From: Spirochaetia bacterium
GTDB taxonomy: Bacteria; Spirochaetota; Spirochaetia; Treponematales; Breznakiellaceae
Assembly (NCBI GenBank): GCA_025997715.1
Contig: BNUY01000050.1
Span: 1-18,007 of the forward strand
Direction of reading: 5' to 3'
DNA length: 18,007 bases
The notes under the pieces were generated by a model. It worked only from the letters and a program-made list of their open reading frames with translations, was not told the DNA's origin and made no database searches. How positions within the stretch are numbered: the first letter of the stretch is position 1; every line of letters starts with the position of its first letter. Of the stretch, positions 1 to 7,762 are shown in pieces. A program made the position numbers and the translations under genes.

Positions 1-2
1 GC

Positions 3-764
3 GCCGAGGGGATGTTCAATCCCTTTGGCGTGTTAAACACCCTAAAAAAGCACAAATTCGGCTATTACTGGTTCGAGACCGGAACCCCCAGCATTTTATT
101 GAAGGAAATTAAGAACAACAATATCAACCTGCTGGAATACACTAAGGATGTTACCGTCGCGGAAAAATCTATAACCGATTACCGGGCGAAGGGCGGCAAT
201 CCCGTTCCCCTGCTCTACCAGAGCGGCTACCTGACCATAAAGGATTACGATTCCAAAAAAGGTAAATACACCCTGGGGTTTCCCAATGAAGAGGTGGAGT
301 ATGGTTTTCTGGAAGAACTACTGATGGTGTATTTGCCGCCGACGCAGGAAAGCCAGGGCTTTTATGTGGGAAAATTTATCGAGGATTTGGAAACGGGGGA
401 TACAGAAAAATTCCTAACCCGCCTGAAAGCGCTCTTTTACAGCATCCCCTACCCGGTAAAAGAACAGAGTGAGTATCACTACCAGTCATTATTTTATCTG
501 TTGATACGCCTTATGGGCCAGTTTGCCCAGGCGGAGCTGCAATGCGCCGGAGGCCGCGCCGATGTGGTTGTTACCATGCAGGACGCAGTGTACTGCTTCG
601 AGTTTAAGCTTTCCGGTAACGGTACTGCGGATGAGGCCCTTACACAAATAGATGACAAGGGCTATCTTATTCCGTTTGCAGCCGGCAGGAAGAAGCTGGT
701 AAAGGCGGGGGTGGTGTTTGATAACGAAAAGCATACCCTGGGCGAATGGAAGATAGGCGCTTAG
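3..764 (+). CDS. AAA-ATPase-like / PD-(D/E)XK nuclease-domain protein, 3' part
   Basis: This is the C-terminal part of a gene that begins before the window. The frame is open to the left edge, and the first Met (base 12) sits inside a conserved region (NPFGVLN, then a GYYWFETGTP motif), so it is not the true start. The pattern fits proteins with an N-terminal AAA-ATPase-like domain (outside the window) and a C-terminal PD-(D/E)XK nuclease-like domain. Numbered from that Met, the nuclease signature is visible: Asp184 in GRADVVV, then Glu197-Phe-Lys199 in a predicted strand, then Gln212. All core acidic and basic residues are therefore present. These proteins are abundant in Bacteroidetes and treponemes, often as many paralogues, and their biological role is not settled. 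The family assignment is firm; activity is inference. Confidence 0.85.
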   Translation, partial: AEGMFNPFGVLNTLKKHKFGYYWFETGTPSILLKEIKNNNINLLEYTKDVTVAEKSITDYRAKGGNPVPLLYQSGYLTIKDYDSKKGKYTLGFPNEEVEYGFLEELLMVYLPPTQESQGFYVGKFIEDLETGDTEKFLTRLKALFYSIPYPVKEQSEYHYQSLFYLLIRLMGQFAQAELQCAGGRADVVVTMQDAVYCFEFKLSGNGTADEALTQIDDKGYLIPFAAGRKKLVKAGVVFDNEKHTLGEWKIGA

Positions 765-873
765 ACCCGTGTCATTTTCATTCCTGCGTCTGATTAAAAA
801 CTGCTGTTACCGGATTTTTTGCGTCCGGATAAGCGATAGCCGACTTTAGTTCCAGTATAAGGGGTATAGCGGC

Positions 874-960
874 ATGATACAAGCAGACTTGAACATGTGC
901 AATCTGCCGAAATCACCGTACGCGGAACTGGGTGCCATCGAAAAACGGCTGGGGGGCTAA
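874..960 (+). CDS. Possible 28-residue ORF or gene remnant
   Basis: An ATG-initiated frame of 28 codons ends in TAA just across the stop codon of the HAD gene on the other strand. The peptide ends in SPYAELGAIEKRLGG, which looks like a normal protein helix rather than random sequence. No good ribosome binding site is seen. It could be the C-terminal scrap of a lost gene. The rest of 765-956 holds only a weak hairpin (CCGGA/TCCGG, 810-828) without a T-tract. Confidence 0.15.
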   Translation: MIQADLNMCNLPKSPYAELGAIEKRLGG

Positions 961-1619
961 GCGCCTAAGGTTTCCCGGAATCGTACCACCGGCCACCCCC
1001 GCTTTTTTGCCTCCTGCTCCAGAATACGGTCGGGGTTTACCGCCACTTGATGGCCGCAATATTCCATCACCGGCAGATCCGTGTAGGAGTCTGAGTAAAA
1101 GTAAACATCCTCCGCCGAAAGGGATCGTGCGGCCAGCCAGGCTGCCACGGCGTTTTTTTTGTTTTCTCCAAAGGGAACCGGCCCCACAATCCGGCCCGTG
1201 GCCCTACCCCCTGAAAATTCCAGGACACTGTCAATGGAATCACTCAGCGAAAAATAGGTTTCCAGGGGCCGAATCAGGACATCAAAGGAGGATGTGGCAA
1301 GATGTACCGGTTCCCCCTTTTCCCGGAGGGTGCGGATAAGGCGCGCCCCTTCGGTATAGATATGCGGCTTAAGCCGGCGGGTAAAATAGGCTTCTACCAG
1401 GGTTTCCATTTTCCTTTGGTCCACACCCCCCAGGCGGGCCACCGCTTGGGAGATAAAATCCTGATTTGGCCGCCCAATCTTGTAGCGAGCCCATTCAAAG
1501 GGAAGCCGCCACAGCTGGCGCAATGAATACACCCTTTGTTTGAGGCACTCCATCAAAAAAAAGTAACCGGTAGATTTTTTTACCAGGGTATGGTCCACAT
1601 CAAAAAGATGGATGCTCAT
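957..1619 (-). CDS. HAD-superfamily subfamily IB phosphatase
   Basis: A 220-residue haloacid dehalogenase-type hydrolase. Motif I is DVDHT (Asp7 nucleophile, Asp9 acid/base). Motif II is the Ser/Thr cluster in HLATSS (109-111). Motif III is Lys154/155 in GENKKN. Motif IV is SDSYTDLP (Asp177, Asp181). The helical cap between motifs I and II is typical of subfamily IB (SerB-like phosphatases). Its ATG overlaps the stop of the upstream acyltransferase by four bases (ATGA), so the two are translationally coupled. As third gene after a lipid kinase and an acyltransferase it may dephosphorylate a phospholipid intermediate, but that rests on context. A phosphoserine phosphatase or a generic phosphatase cannot be excluded. 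No membrane segment is obvious. Confidence 0.85.
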   Translation of the reverse strand: MSIHLFDVDHTLVKKSTGYFFLMECLKQRVYSLRQLWRLPFEWARYKIGRPNQDFISQAVARLGGVDQRKMETLVEAYFTRRLKPHIYTEGARLIRTLREKGEPVHLATSSFDVLIRPLETYFSLSDSIDSVLEFSGGRATGRIVGPVPFGENKKNAVAAWLAARSLSAEDVYFYSDSYTDLPVMEYCGHQVAVNPDRILEQEAKKRGWPVVRFRETLGA

Positions 1620-2281
1620 AAAAATTCCAGATACTCAGTTTCCCGGCGGGCCTGTTCCGCATATTCCCCCCGTAGTTCTTCCGGGAGCAATGCAGCCATC
1701 TGCCCCATAAGCTCCAGGGTCATCTGTTCCCGCAGGGACTTGCCGGGCCGGCCGCCGTCACCTTTAAACCGGAAGGGCCGACCCACCTTAATGGAGAAGG
1801 GGGTGCGTTTAAGGCGTTTCAAGTTTTCCCAGATTTTTTGCCCCCCAAAATGAACCACCGGCAGCACCGGAGCGCCGGTGGCCAGGGCCAGTTGGATAAT
1901 ACCGCCCTTACCCTTTTGCAGCACCCCATTTTTACTCCGGCTCCCCTCGGGGGCGACGATCATAAAGAACCCCTTCGCCATTGCCTCCCGGACCCGCCGG
2001 AAACTCTCCGTATAGGAACCGTCCCGGTCCAGAGGAACGGCGCTGTAGGTGTTCATAAGAAAAGCCAGGGCGGGATTTTCCCAGCTTTCTTCCTTAGCCA
2101 GGCCCGTAACCCGCCGGGGGCAGCCGTAGGAGGCCAGTATGGGGACTTCCACAAAATTGATATGATTGATGGCGAGGATCGCCGGGCCGGTTACGAATTC
2201 CGCCAGCGCTTTCCGGTATTCACGGGCATCTATTTTACAGATGGCCCCCAGGATACTCCGCAGAAAAAAGGAAACCACCAT
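1616..2281 (-). CDS. PlsC-like lysophospholipid / 1-acylglycerol-3-phosphate acyltransferase
   Basis: A 221-residue acyltransferase of the PlsC/LPLAT family, expected to transfer an acyl chain to lysophosphatidic acid or a similar acceptor at the inner membrane. Block I reads NHINFVE (His40), so the usual H-x4-D charge relay is H-x4-E (Glu45). Block III is PEGSRS (111-116), matching the EGTRS phosphate-binding motif. A hydrophobic N-terminus (VVSFFLRSILGAI) can anchor it. The longest frame begins at 2461, but its first 60 codons lie inside the lipid kinase gene and read as low-complexity Arg/Gly/Pro, so I use the ATG at 2281. It has no clear Shine-Dalgarno; coupling to the kinase stop 23 bases upstream, or a rare start just before (near 2310), is possible. 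It overlaps the HAD gene by four bases. Confidence 0.85.
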   Translation of the reverse strand: MVVSFFLRSILGAICKIDAREYRKALAEFVTGPAILAINHINFVEVPILASYGCPRRVTGLAKEESWENPALAFLMNTYSAVPLDRDGSYTESFRRVREAMAKGFFMIVAPEGSRSKNGVLQKGKGGIIQLALATGAPVLPVVHFGGQKIWENLKRLKRTPFSIKVGRPFRFKGDGGRPGKSLREQMTLELMGQMAALLPEELRGEYAEQARRETEYLEFL

Positions 2282-2304
2282 CCAGCGGAGGTCTGAGCCG
2301 TTTT

Positions 2305-3258
2305 TTATACGCTTATTAATCGGAGGACCCCCGGGCGGCAGTTGATGGTCAATTCCTTCCCGTCGAGACAGACCGTTTCCCCGTCGCAATGGGCGGTCAT
2401 GCCCCCGGTGAGGGCTTTCAGGTTGAAATTTACCGCCCGTCCCATGGTAACGCCCCCGCACGCTTCCTGGGTTCCCTTGGTATAGCCGAGGATAAGTTTG
2501 CAGATTTGCAGCCGGGAACGGTGGGTGGCGGCACAGATATCAAGCGCCCCATCGTTGAGGCTTGCCCGGGGGCCCATGATGAAACTCCCCCCCATACGCC
2601 GGCCGTTCATCAGGGATACGATGATGGCATCCAGGGTAATGGATGTATCATCGTAGGTAATTTCCAGGCGCGGGGAAGGATCAAAACGGATCATCGTGAT
2701 AATCGCCCCGAACGCATACGACAGGGCGCTGTGAACCCGCTTCATTTTGGCGGCTTCAAGCCCCACCTTGGTGTCAAACCCTATCCCCAGGCCGTTCACA
2801 AAATACCGCCCCTCGGGGAAGTAGCCCCCGGTCACGTATCCCGCGTCCAGGGGGATGGTTTTCCGCTGAATCAATAGTTCAAGGGCCTTTTCCAAATCCC
2901 CGGGGATCTGTGCGGTAGAGGAAAAATCATTCCCCCGGCCTATGGGCAAATGCCCGAACAGGGGCGGAAAGTCCAGGGGCTCCCGCCGCCTTAAAAGGCC
3001 GTTAACCACTTCATTACAGGTTCCGTCCCCGCCCGCCGCGACCACCGCCGTATCCCGGTTCAGGGGATAATTCCGGACGATTTCTATGGCATCCCCCGGC
3101 CCCTTGGTCAGGATAATCTCGTAATCTTCCTTTTTATCCCGCAAAAAAGAATCTATCTTCGGGAATTCCCTCAATGCGGTGCCTTTGCCTGCAATGGGAT
3201 TAAGGATAACCAACAATTTGCCCTTCCCGGAGGGCGCTGTTTGAGCATTCAACATCAT
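2305..3258 (-). CDS. Diacylglycerol-kinase-family lipid kinase (YegS/DgkB type)
   Basis: A 317-residue soluble lipid kinase with the DAGK catalytic fold. Visible motifs are NPIAGKG (20-26), the nucleotide-binding GGDGT (76-80), GRGNDFS (107-113), the acidic DGALDI (236-241) and the C-terminal CDGE (291-294). The family phosphorylates diacylglycerol or related lipids using ATP; here the likely product is phosphatidic acid, which suits the PlsC-like gene 23 bases downstream. The start is two adjacent ATGs (3258 and 3255) preceded by GAGGAA, which fits the second ATG better. It is the first gene of a minus-strand operon kinase > acyltransferase > HAD phosphatase, divergent from a toxin-antitoxin pair. 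The exact lipid substrate cannot be read from sequence. Confidence 0.92.
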   Translation of the reverse strand: MMLNAQTAPSGKGKLLVILNPIAGKGTALREFPKIDSFLRDKKEDYEIILTKGPGDAIEIVRNYPLNRDTAVVAAGGDGTCNEVVNGLLRRREPLDFPPLFGHLPIGRGNDFSSTAQIPGDLEKALELLIQRKTIPLDAGYVTGGYFPEGRYFVNGLGIGFDTKVGLEAAKMKRVHSALSYAFGAIITMIRFDPSPRLEITYDDTSITLDAIIVSLMNGRRMGGSFIMGPRASLNDGALDICAATHRSRLQICKLILGYTKGTQEACGGVTMGRAVNFNLKALTGGMTAHCDGETVCLDGKELTINCRPGVLRLISV

Positions 3259-3267
3259 TTCCTCATA

Positions 3268-3296
3268 AAATTATCGGTTTTTTTACTATTTGACAA
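3268..3296 (-). promoter_or_regulatory. Candidate sigma-70 promoter for the lipid operon
   Basis: On the minus strand TTGTCA (3291-3296), 17 bases, TAATTT (3268-3273); GATAAT at 15-base spacing is the alternative -10. The predicted start lies only a few bases before the ATG at 3258, so the leader would be very short. On the plus strand the same bases read TTGACA (3290-3295) but lack a good -10. Confidence 0.45.
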
Positions 3297-3333
3297 GGTG
3301 GTTTTCGGCTCTATCCCCGCCGTTTCCGGCAGC

Positions 3334-3362
3334 TTGTAAAAAGAGAACCCTGGCGGTATACT
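3334..3362 (+). promoter_or_regulatory. Sigma-70 promoter for the DUF433/DUF5615 pair
   Basis: TTGTAA (3334-3339), exactly 17 bases, TATACT (3357-3362). The transcription start predicted seven bases on coincides with the ATG at 3369, and no Shine-Dalgarno precedes that ATG. This suggests a leaderless transcript. Confidence 0.55.
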
Positions 3363-3368
3363 TAGATC

Positions 3369-3689
3369 ATGGTAACCGAAAAATACCAAAGCGGCGTGTC
3401 CACCCCGGTAGGCCGTTTCGACCGAATCACCCGGACGCCCGGGGTTATGGGCGGCAGGCCCTGTATCAGGGGGATGCGCATGACCGCAGGTAATATCGTC
3501 TCGCGGCTTGGCGCCGGGGAAACCATTGAGGAAATCCTTGCCGACTTTCCTTTTCTTGAACGCGAAGACATCCTCCAGTCCCTGCAATATGCGGGATGGT
3601 TGGCTAGCGGCTATACGGAAGAGGATGAGGCATGGTTGACCCAAGGCCAAGAGGTGGAGTACCCACCCCAGTATGAAAATCCTCATTGA
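3369..3689 (+). CDS. DUF433-family antitoxin
   Basis: A 106-residue protein whose core, RITRTPGVMGGRPCIRG followed by an amphipathic helical region (AGETIEEILADFPFLEREDI), is the hallmark of DUF433 proteins. These are small winged-helix-like DNA-binding proteins normally paired with a PIN-like (DUF5615) toxin. About 18 residues precede the conserved core, a slightly long N-terminus. The next Met lies within the core, so the ATG at 3369 is the only sensible ATG start. It overlaps the next gene by 17 bases, as is usual for antitoxin-toxin pairs. Role as antitoxin and auto-repressor is inferred from family and context. Confidence 0.85.
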   Translation: MVTEKYQSGVSTPVGRFDRITRTPGVMGGRPCIRGMRMTAGNIVSRLGAGETIEEILADFPFLEREDILQSLQYAGWLASGYTEEDEAWLTQGQEVEYPPQYENPH

Positions 3690-4059
3690 CATGAACCTTT
3701 CCCCTCGCTTGACGGATACGTTCATAGCTGAAGGCATTGAAGCCGTGCATTGGCGTACCCTTGGCCCGGGAAACACCCCGGATACCGTAATCATGGACTA
3801 TGCCCGGACAAACGGGTACACGATTCTTACCAATGACCTGGATTTTAGCGCCATGCTTGTGGCTGCACACTGGCCGGGACCCAGCGTCGTACAAATCCGT
3901 TCCGAAGATGACCCGCCTGAAATGCTAATCGAGCGGGTTACCGATGCGCTTATCAGTCTGGCTGCCGAAATTGAACACGGCGCTATTGTTACTATCGATG
4001 AGCATAAAACCCGCGTTCATATCCTTCCTTTCCGTACGACATATCGGCAAAAATCTTAG
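3673..4059 (+). CDS. DUF5615 PIN-like toxin (Mut7-C-type nuclease domain)
   Basis: A 128-residue protein beginning KILIDMNLSPRL, with Asp6 as the first PIN-like acidic residue, and carrying TNDLDF (53-58), the second acidic cluster. This layout defines the DUF5615/Mut7-C-like PIN nucleases, partners of DUF433 antitoxins. The likely activity is RNA cleavage, neutralised by the upstream protein. The C-terminal third (about 85-128) extends past the compact core. The start lies within the end of the antitoxin gene. Its TAG overlaps the TAA of gltA on the opposite strand (shared bases 4057-4058), with no terminator between them, so the two transcripts may run into each other. Confidence 0.85.
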   Translation: MKILIDMNLSPRLTDTFIAEGIEAVHWRTLGPGNTPDTVIMDYARTNGYTILTNDLDFSAMLVAAHWPGPSVVQIRSEDDPPEMLIERVTDALISLAAEIEHGAIVTIDEHKTRVHILPFRTTYRQKS

Positions 4060-5399
4060 TTTTCCCGCTCCGCCAACGGCACATAGCCCAGCCGTTTCTG
4101 AACGCACTTATAGGCCGGCCGGATTATCCTGCCCCCAGCGACAATTTCCTCCATGCGGTGGGCGCACCAGCCCGCCACACGGCTTACCGCAAAAATGGGG
4201 GTGTAGAGTTCCGCCGGTATGCCCAACATGCCGTAGACAAAACCGGAATAGAAATCCACGTTGGTACAGATATCCTTATCGGAACCCTTTACCTTCTTAA
4301 AAACTTCCGGAACAATACGTTCAATCAGACGGTACAGGTTAAACTCATCCATGAGGTTCTTTTCCTCCGCCAGAAGCGCCGCCTTGTTCCGCAGCAGTAC
4401 CGCCCGGGGATCGGAAATTGTGTAGACCGCATGGCCTACGCCATAGACAAGGCCTGAACGGTCGTAGGCTTCCCCCCGGAGTATATCCTCCAGGTAGTCC
4501 GCCACTTCCGCTTCATTGTCCCAATGGGTAACCTGCTTCTTTAAGTCCCTCATCATCCCGATAACCTTACTGTTGGCTCCCCCGTGTTTAAAACCCTTGA
4601 GGGAGTTGATCCCCGTGGTGAGCGCGGCATAGGTATCGGTATCCGCGGAGCTAACCAGGTGGACGGCAAAGGTGGAGTTGTTTCCGCCGCCGTGCTCCGC
4701 ATGGAGGATCAGCGCCAGGTCCAGAATCTCCGCCTCCAGCTTGGTGAATTGCTGGTCCGGGCGGATCAGGGAAAGGAGGCACTCCGCGGTGGAGCAACTG
4801 GAGGCCGGCAGGTGGATGATCAGGCTTTCGTGATCGTAGTAGTGCTTCTTTGCCATATAGGAATAGGCCACAATGGTGGGAAACCGGGCGATGAGTTCGA
4901 TACACTGGCGGAGCACGTTTTCAGGGCTCAGGTTATCCGGGTCATCATCCCAGGAGTAGAGGGTTAATACCGAACGGCCCAGCTTGTTCATAATGTCCCG
5001 GGAAGGGGCTTTCATTATAGAGTCTTCGGCAAAGTTTTCCGGCAATGCCCGCATCTCCCCAAGAAGGACGCTGAACCTATCCAGTTGCTCCCGGGTGGGG
5101 AGTATGCCGAACATGAGGAGGTAGACCGTTTCCTCAAAGCCGAAACGCCCCTCGGCGGCGGCATTGGCAACGATGTCCTCCACATCAATACCCCGGTAGA
5201 AGAGCTTGCCCGCCACGGCGGTCTTTTCCCCCTCATCCAGGATATAGCCGTGGACATCCCCTACCCTAGTAAGCCCCACCAAAACCCCGGTGCCGTCGGC
5301 GTTGCGAAGCCCCCGCTTGACGTTATACCTGGTGTAGAGGTCCGAATCGATATAATCATTTCCGGTAATTTCAGAAAGATATTCCTCAATGCCTGGCAT
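4056..5399 (-). CDS. gltA: Citrate synthase
   Basis: A 447-residue citrate/2-methylcitrate synthase that condenses acetyl-CoA (or propionyl-CoA) with oxaloacetate. The catalytic triad is recognisable: His272 in KHGGAN, His323 in GVGHAVY, Asp382 in NVDFYSG. The oxaloacetate-binding region HAEHGGGN (233-240) and the DPRA motif (330-333) are also present. The usual Arg after the second catalytic His is Ala here. Length fits the family. The ATG at 5399 has a GGGAG site about eight bases upstream and lies 14 bases inside the end of the sensor gene, so translation is probably coupled. Placement after glycolytic genes suggests a route from acetyl-CoA towards 2-oxoglutarate and glutamate. A methylcitrate synthase cannot be excluded by sequence alone. 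Confidence 0.95.
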   Translation of the reverse strand: MPGIEEYLSEITGNDYIDSDLYTRYNVKRGLRNADGTGVLVGLTRVGDVHGYILDEGEKTAVAGKLFYRGIDVEDIVANAAAEGRFGFEETVYLLMFGILPTREQLDRFSVLLGEMRALPENFAEDSIMKAPSRDIMNKLGRSVLTLYSWDDDPDNLSPENVLRQCIELIARFPTIVAYSYMAKKHYYDHESLIIHLPASSCSTAECLLSLIRPDQQFTKLEAEILDLALILHAEHGGGNNSTFAVHLVSSADTDTYAALTTGINSLKGFKHGGANSKVIGMMRDLKKQVTHWDNEAEVADYLEDILRGEAYDRSGLVYGVGHAVYTISDPRAVLLRNKAALLAEEKNLMDEFNLYRLIERIVPEVFKKVKGSDKDICTNVDFYSGFVYGMLGIPAELYTPIFAVSRVAGWCAHRMEEIVAGGRIIRPAYKCVQKRLGYVPLAEREN

Positions 5400-6831
5400 A
5401 TGAATCTCCCAGATACATCCGTAGTTTTGCTTTCACTTCCTCAAAATCCAGGGGCTTGCCCACATGATCGTTCATTCCCGCCGCAAGGCACTTCTCAATA
5501 TCCTCCGGGAAAACATAGGCGGTCATGGCAACGATGGGGATGGCGTCCGCACGCGGAAGGCCGGATGCGCGGATAAGCCTGGTGGCCTCGTAACCATCCA
5601 TTTTCGGCATCTGGACATCCATAAAAATAACATCGTACTTCTCCGGGGCTTCGGTAAAAAGCCGCACCGCATCGGCGCCGTTTTCCGCGCAGTCTATCAT
5701 GATGGACGTGGGTTCCAGAAGGGCGATCACTATCTCCTGATTTATCTCTATGTCCTCTACCAGGAGGATATGCCGCCCGGAAAAATCATCCGCCGCTGCA
5801 TTAGCATTCGTGTCGGCGAACACATATTCTACCCGCTGCATCATCTTCTCAAAGTTAAAGTAATTCAGGGAACGCTCAAATCTACCGGACTCAATTTTTA
5901 ACATATCCAGTGCGTCGCTGATAACCCCCAATAAATAGGCGGAGGCTTCGGCTATTTTGTTCAGGCAGTATGTTTTACGTTGCGGGTCCGGCGAGGATTT
6001 AGCGACATAGGTCATGCCGATGATAGCGTTCATGGGGGTACGTATCTCGTGGCTCATTTTGGCAAGGAACTCGCTCTTTACCCGGCTGATCCGTTCCGCC
6101 TGCTCCCGGGCGGCATCCCGTTCCCGTATCCGTTCCTGCAGTTCCTTTTCCTTCTTTCCATAGACAGAAAAACTAACAAAACCGGCGATGATAAGAAACA
6201 TCAGGGAAAGGAGGAGTATTAACGAGAGGGCGGTAGCGTGATTCATCGTTTTCAGGAACCGCTCATCGCTTATGTCCACCCCGGCAACGGCTGCCACCCT
6301 TCCCGCTTCATCAAACACGGGGGAAAACGCCGAAAGAAGCCCCCCATTCCTGGAAACATGGCCATCCAATTCCGTAGTAACCGTAACCCCATCCTGAAAT
6401 GCCCGCAGCGCCAGCGGCTCCCACTCAAGGGCATAGGCCGGGGTCCTCAGGTCATACGCCCCATCCGTTTCATCATTGATCACAATGGGCTGTATCAAAC
6501 CGCTCAGGTTTATCCGGTAATAATAGACAAACTTCACCCTGGATTCTCTCGCATACCGGATAAGCCGCTGCCGGACATCAGCAAAGAGCGGCTTGTCCAT
6601 ATCCGCCGGCACGGTCAGCTCCGCCAGTTCCGCAGGGCTAATGAGGTGCGCGGCATCCCGGGCTCCGGCCTTAAGCCGCTCTTCAATGATTTCCGCCAGA
6701 TAGGATGAATTGGAATTGATCAGAACACTGGTGTAGATGGAAATTACCATTACTAAAAAAGCGGCGATGGAAAAAAGCACCACCGCAGTATTTCCGTATA
6801 TAATGTTCTTTAATTTGTTTAGCGGTGTCAT
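5386..6831 (-). CDS. Membrane sensor: HisKA plus receiver, lacking the HATPase domain
   Basis: A 481-residue two-component protein. Order of parts: membrane helix (about 13-38), extracytoplasmic PDC/Cache-like sensor (about 40-195), second helix (about 199-224), coiled coil (225-250), HisKA with SHEIRTP (His261), then after about 70 residues a receiver domain (about 353-476) with Glu359/Asp360, phospho-acceptor Asp405 in [11 protein letters not shown], Thr437 and Lys459. The HATPase_c domain (N, G1 and G2 boxes, normally about 110-130 residues) that should sit between HisKA and receiver is absent; the frame stays open through residues 330-350. It therefore cannot bind ATP in the usual way and may depend on a partner kinase. 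It starts nine bases after tpiA with no clear Shine-Dalgarno and overlaps gltA by 14 bases. Confidence 0.88.
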   Translation of the reverse strand: MTPLNKLKNIIYGNTAVVLFSIAAFLVMVISIYTSVLINSNSSYLAEIIEERLKAGARDAAHLISPAELAELTVPADMDKPLFADVRQRLIRYARESRVKFVYYYRINLSGLIQPIVINDETDGAYDLRTPAYALEWEPLALRAFQDGVTVTTELDGHVSRNGGLLSAFSPVFDEAGRVAAVAGVDISDERFLKTMNHATALSLILLLSLMFLIIAGFVSFSVYGKKEKELQERIRERDAAREQAERISRVKSEFLAKMSHEIRTPMNAIIGMTYVAKSSPDPQRKTYCLNKIAEASAYLLGVISDALDMLKIESGRFERSLNYFNFEKMMQRVEYVFADTNANAAADDFSGRHILLVEDIEINQEIVIALLEPTSIMIDCAENGADAVRLFTEAPEKYDVIFMDVQMPKMDGYEATRLIRASGLPRADAIPIVAMTAYVFPEDIEKCLAAGMNDHVGKPLDFEEVKAKLRMYLGDSYARH

Positions 6832-6840
6832 GGCATCAGC

Positions 6841-7593
6841 TTAACTGAACTTTGCAATAGGTACAAAGCTGTCCGCTTTGAGGGCTGCCCCTCCCACTAA
6901 TGCGCCGTCGATGTTGTCTTTTGCCATAAGCTGTACGGCATTATCCGCCTTAACACTCCCGCCGTACTGGATGATGATTCTCTGCGCCGCATCTTCCCCG
7001 TACAGTTTCCCCGCCACTTTGCGGATATACGCGTGGATGGCGTCGGCATCCTCCGGGGTGGCGGTCTTCCCGGTCCCGATGGCCCACACCGGCTCATAGG
7101 CGATAACGACCCGCTCAAGGTCTCCCGCAGCCACGCCCAGAAGCCCCTTGACGGTCTGGGTTTCGCATACCGCTTCCGCCTTGCCCGCTTCCCGTTCCTC
7201 CAGGGTTTCCCCCACGCAGAGGATCACCTCAAGGCCGTGCTGCAGGGCCAGCTTTACCTTTTTGTTTACGAGCGCGTCATCTTCCTTATAGACATGCCGC
7301 CGCTCACTGTGCCCCAGTATCACCGTCTGAACCCCCAGGTCCTTCAACTGCAGCACCGAAACTTCCCCGGTATGCGCCCCCTGCTCTTCGGCTGCCATGT
7401 TCTGGGCGCCTAAACGGATATTGGTCCCCTTCACAATCGCCGCCACGGTTTCAAGGCTGGTAAAGGTCGGGGCCACCAGGTACTTGTGCTTGCCGTCCTT
7501 CAGTTGGGCAACCAAAGCCTTTGCAAGCTCCGCCGCTTCCGAACGGGTCTTGTGCATTTTCCAATTTCCCGCAATGTAATAAGTTCTGTTCAT
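6841..7593 (-). CDS. tpiA: Triose-phosphate isomerase
   Basis: A 250-residue TIM-barrel enzyme interconverting dihydroxyacetone phosphate and glyceraldehyde-3-phosphate in the cytoplasm. Catalytic residues are in place: Asn10 and Lys12 in GNWKMHK, His95 in GHSERR, Glu167 in YEPVWAIGTG. The phosphate-binding YGGSVK (210-215) and GGAALK (234-239) loops are intact. Length is normal. ATG at 7593 with GGAG about seven bases upstream. It follows pgk across a hairpin-forming repeat and is followed closely by the sensor gene. Confidence 0.98.
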   Translation of the reverse strand: MNRTYYIAGNWKMHKTRSEAAELAKALVAQLKDGKHKYLVAPTFTSLETVAAIVKGTNIRLGAQNMAAEEQGAHTGEVSVLQLKDLGVQTVILGHSERRHVYKEDDALVNKKVKLALQHGLEVILCVGETLEEREAGKAEAVCETQTVKGLLGVAAGDLERVVIAYEPVWAIGTGKTATPEDADAIHAYIRKVAGKLYGEDAAQRIIIQYGGSVKADNAVQLMAKDNIDGALVGGAALKADSFVPIAKFS

Positions 7594-7620
7594 GTTTTGC
7601 TCCTATACAAACTAATATTA

Positions 7621-7755
7621 ACCGCAACGAAGAGAAGAATTTTAACCGCAAAGGCGCCGAAGGCGACGAAGGAAAGATAAGAAAAAAGAAAGCCTTGCCT
7701 TTTTCTTCCTTTGCGCGCCTTTGTCGCCTTTGCGGTTTTTATTCTCTTCCTCTTC
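7621..7755. repeat. Palindromic intergenic repeat, copy 1 (pgk-tpiA)
   Basis: An imperfect inverted repeat fills the gap between pgk and tpiA. The left arm (about 7629-7674) has AACCGCAAAGGCGCCGAAGG. The right arm (about 7699-7755) is its near reverse complement, CGCCTTTGCGGTTTTTATTC followed by a TCTTC-rich tail. As RNA it would fold into a long hairpin. Short frames reading NRKGAEGDEGK come from this repeat and are not genes. The left arm matches copy 2 over about 35 bases with one change. Confidence 0.85.
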
Positions 7756-7762
7756 TTTCTCC

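Noticed and set aside
2282..2461. Upstream extension of the PlsC-like frame to 2461
   Set aside because: It lies wholly or mostly inside the lipid kinase gene, is rich in Arg/Gly/Pro as expected of an off-frame translation, and adds nothing to the conserved domain.
4584..4967. Antisense frames within gltA, pgk and gap
   Set aside because: Codon composition and lack of start signals mark them as shadows of well-identified enzymes.
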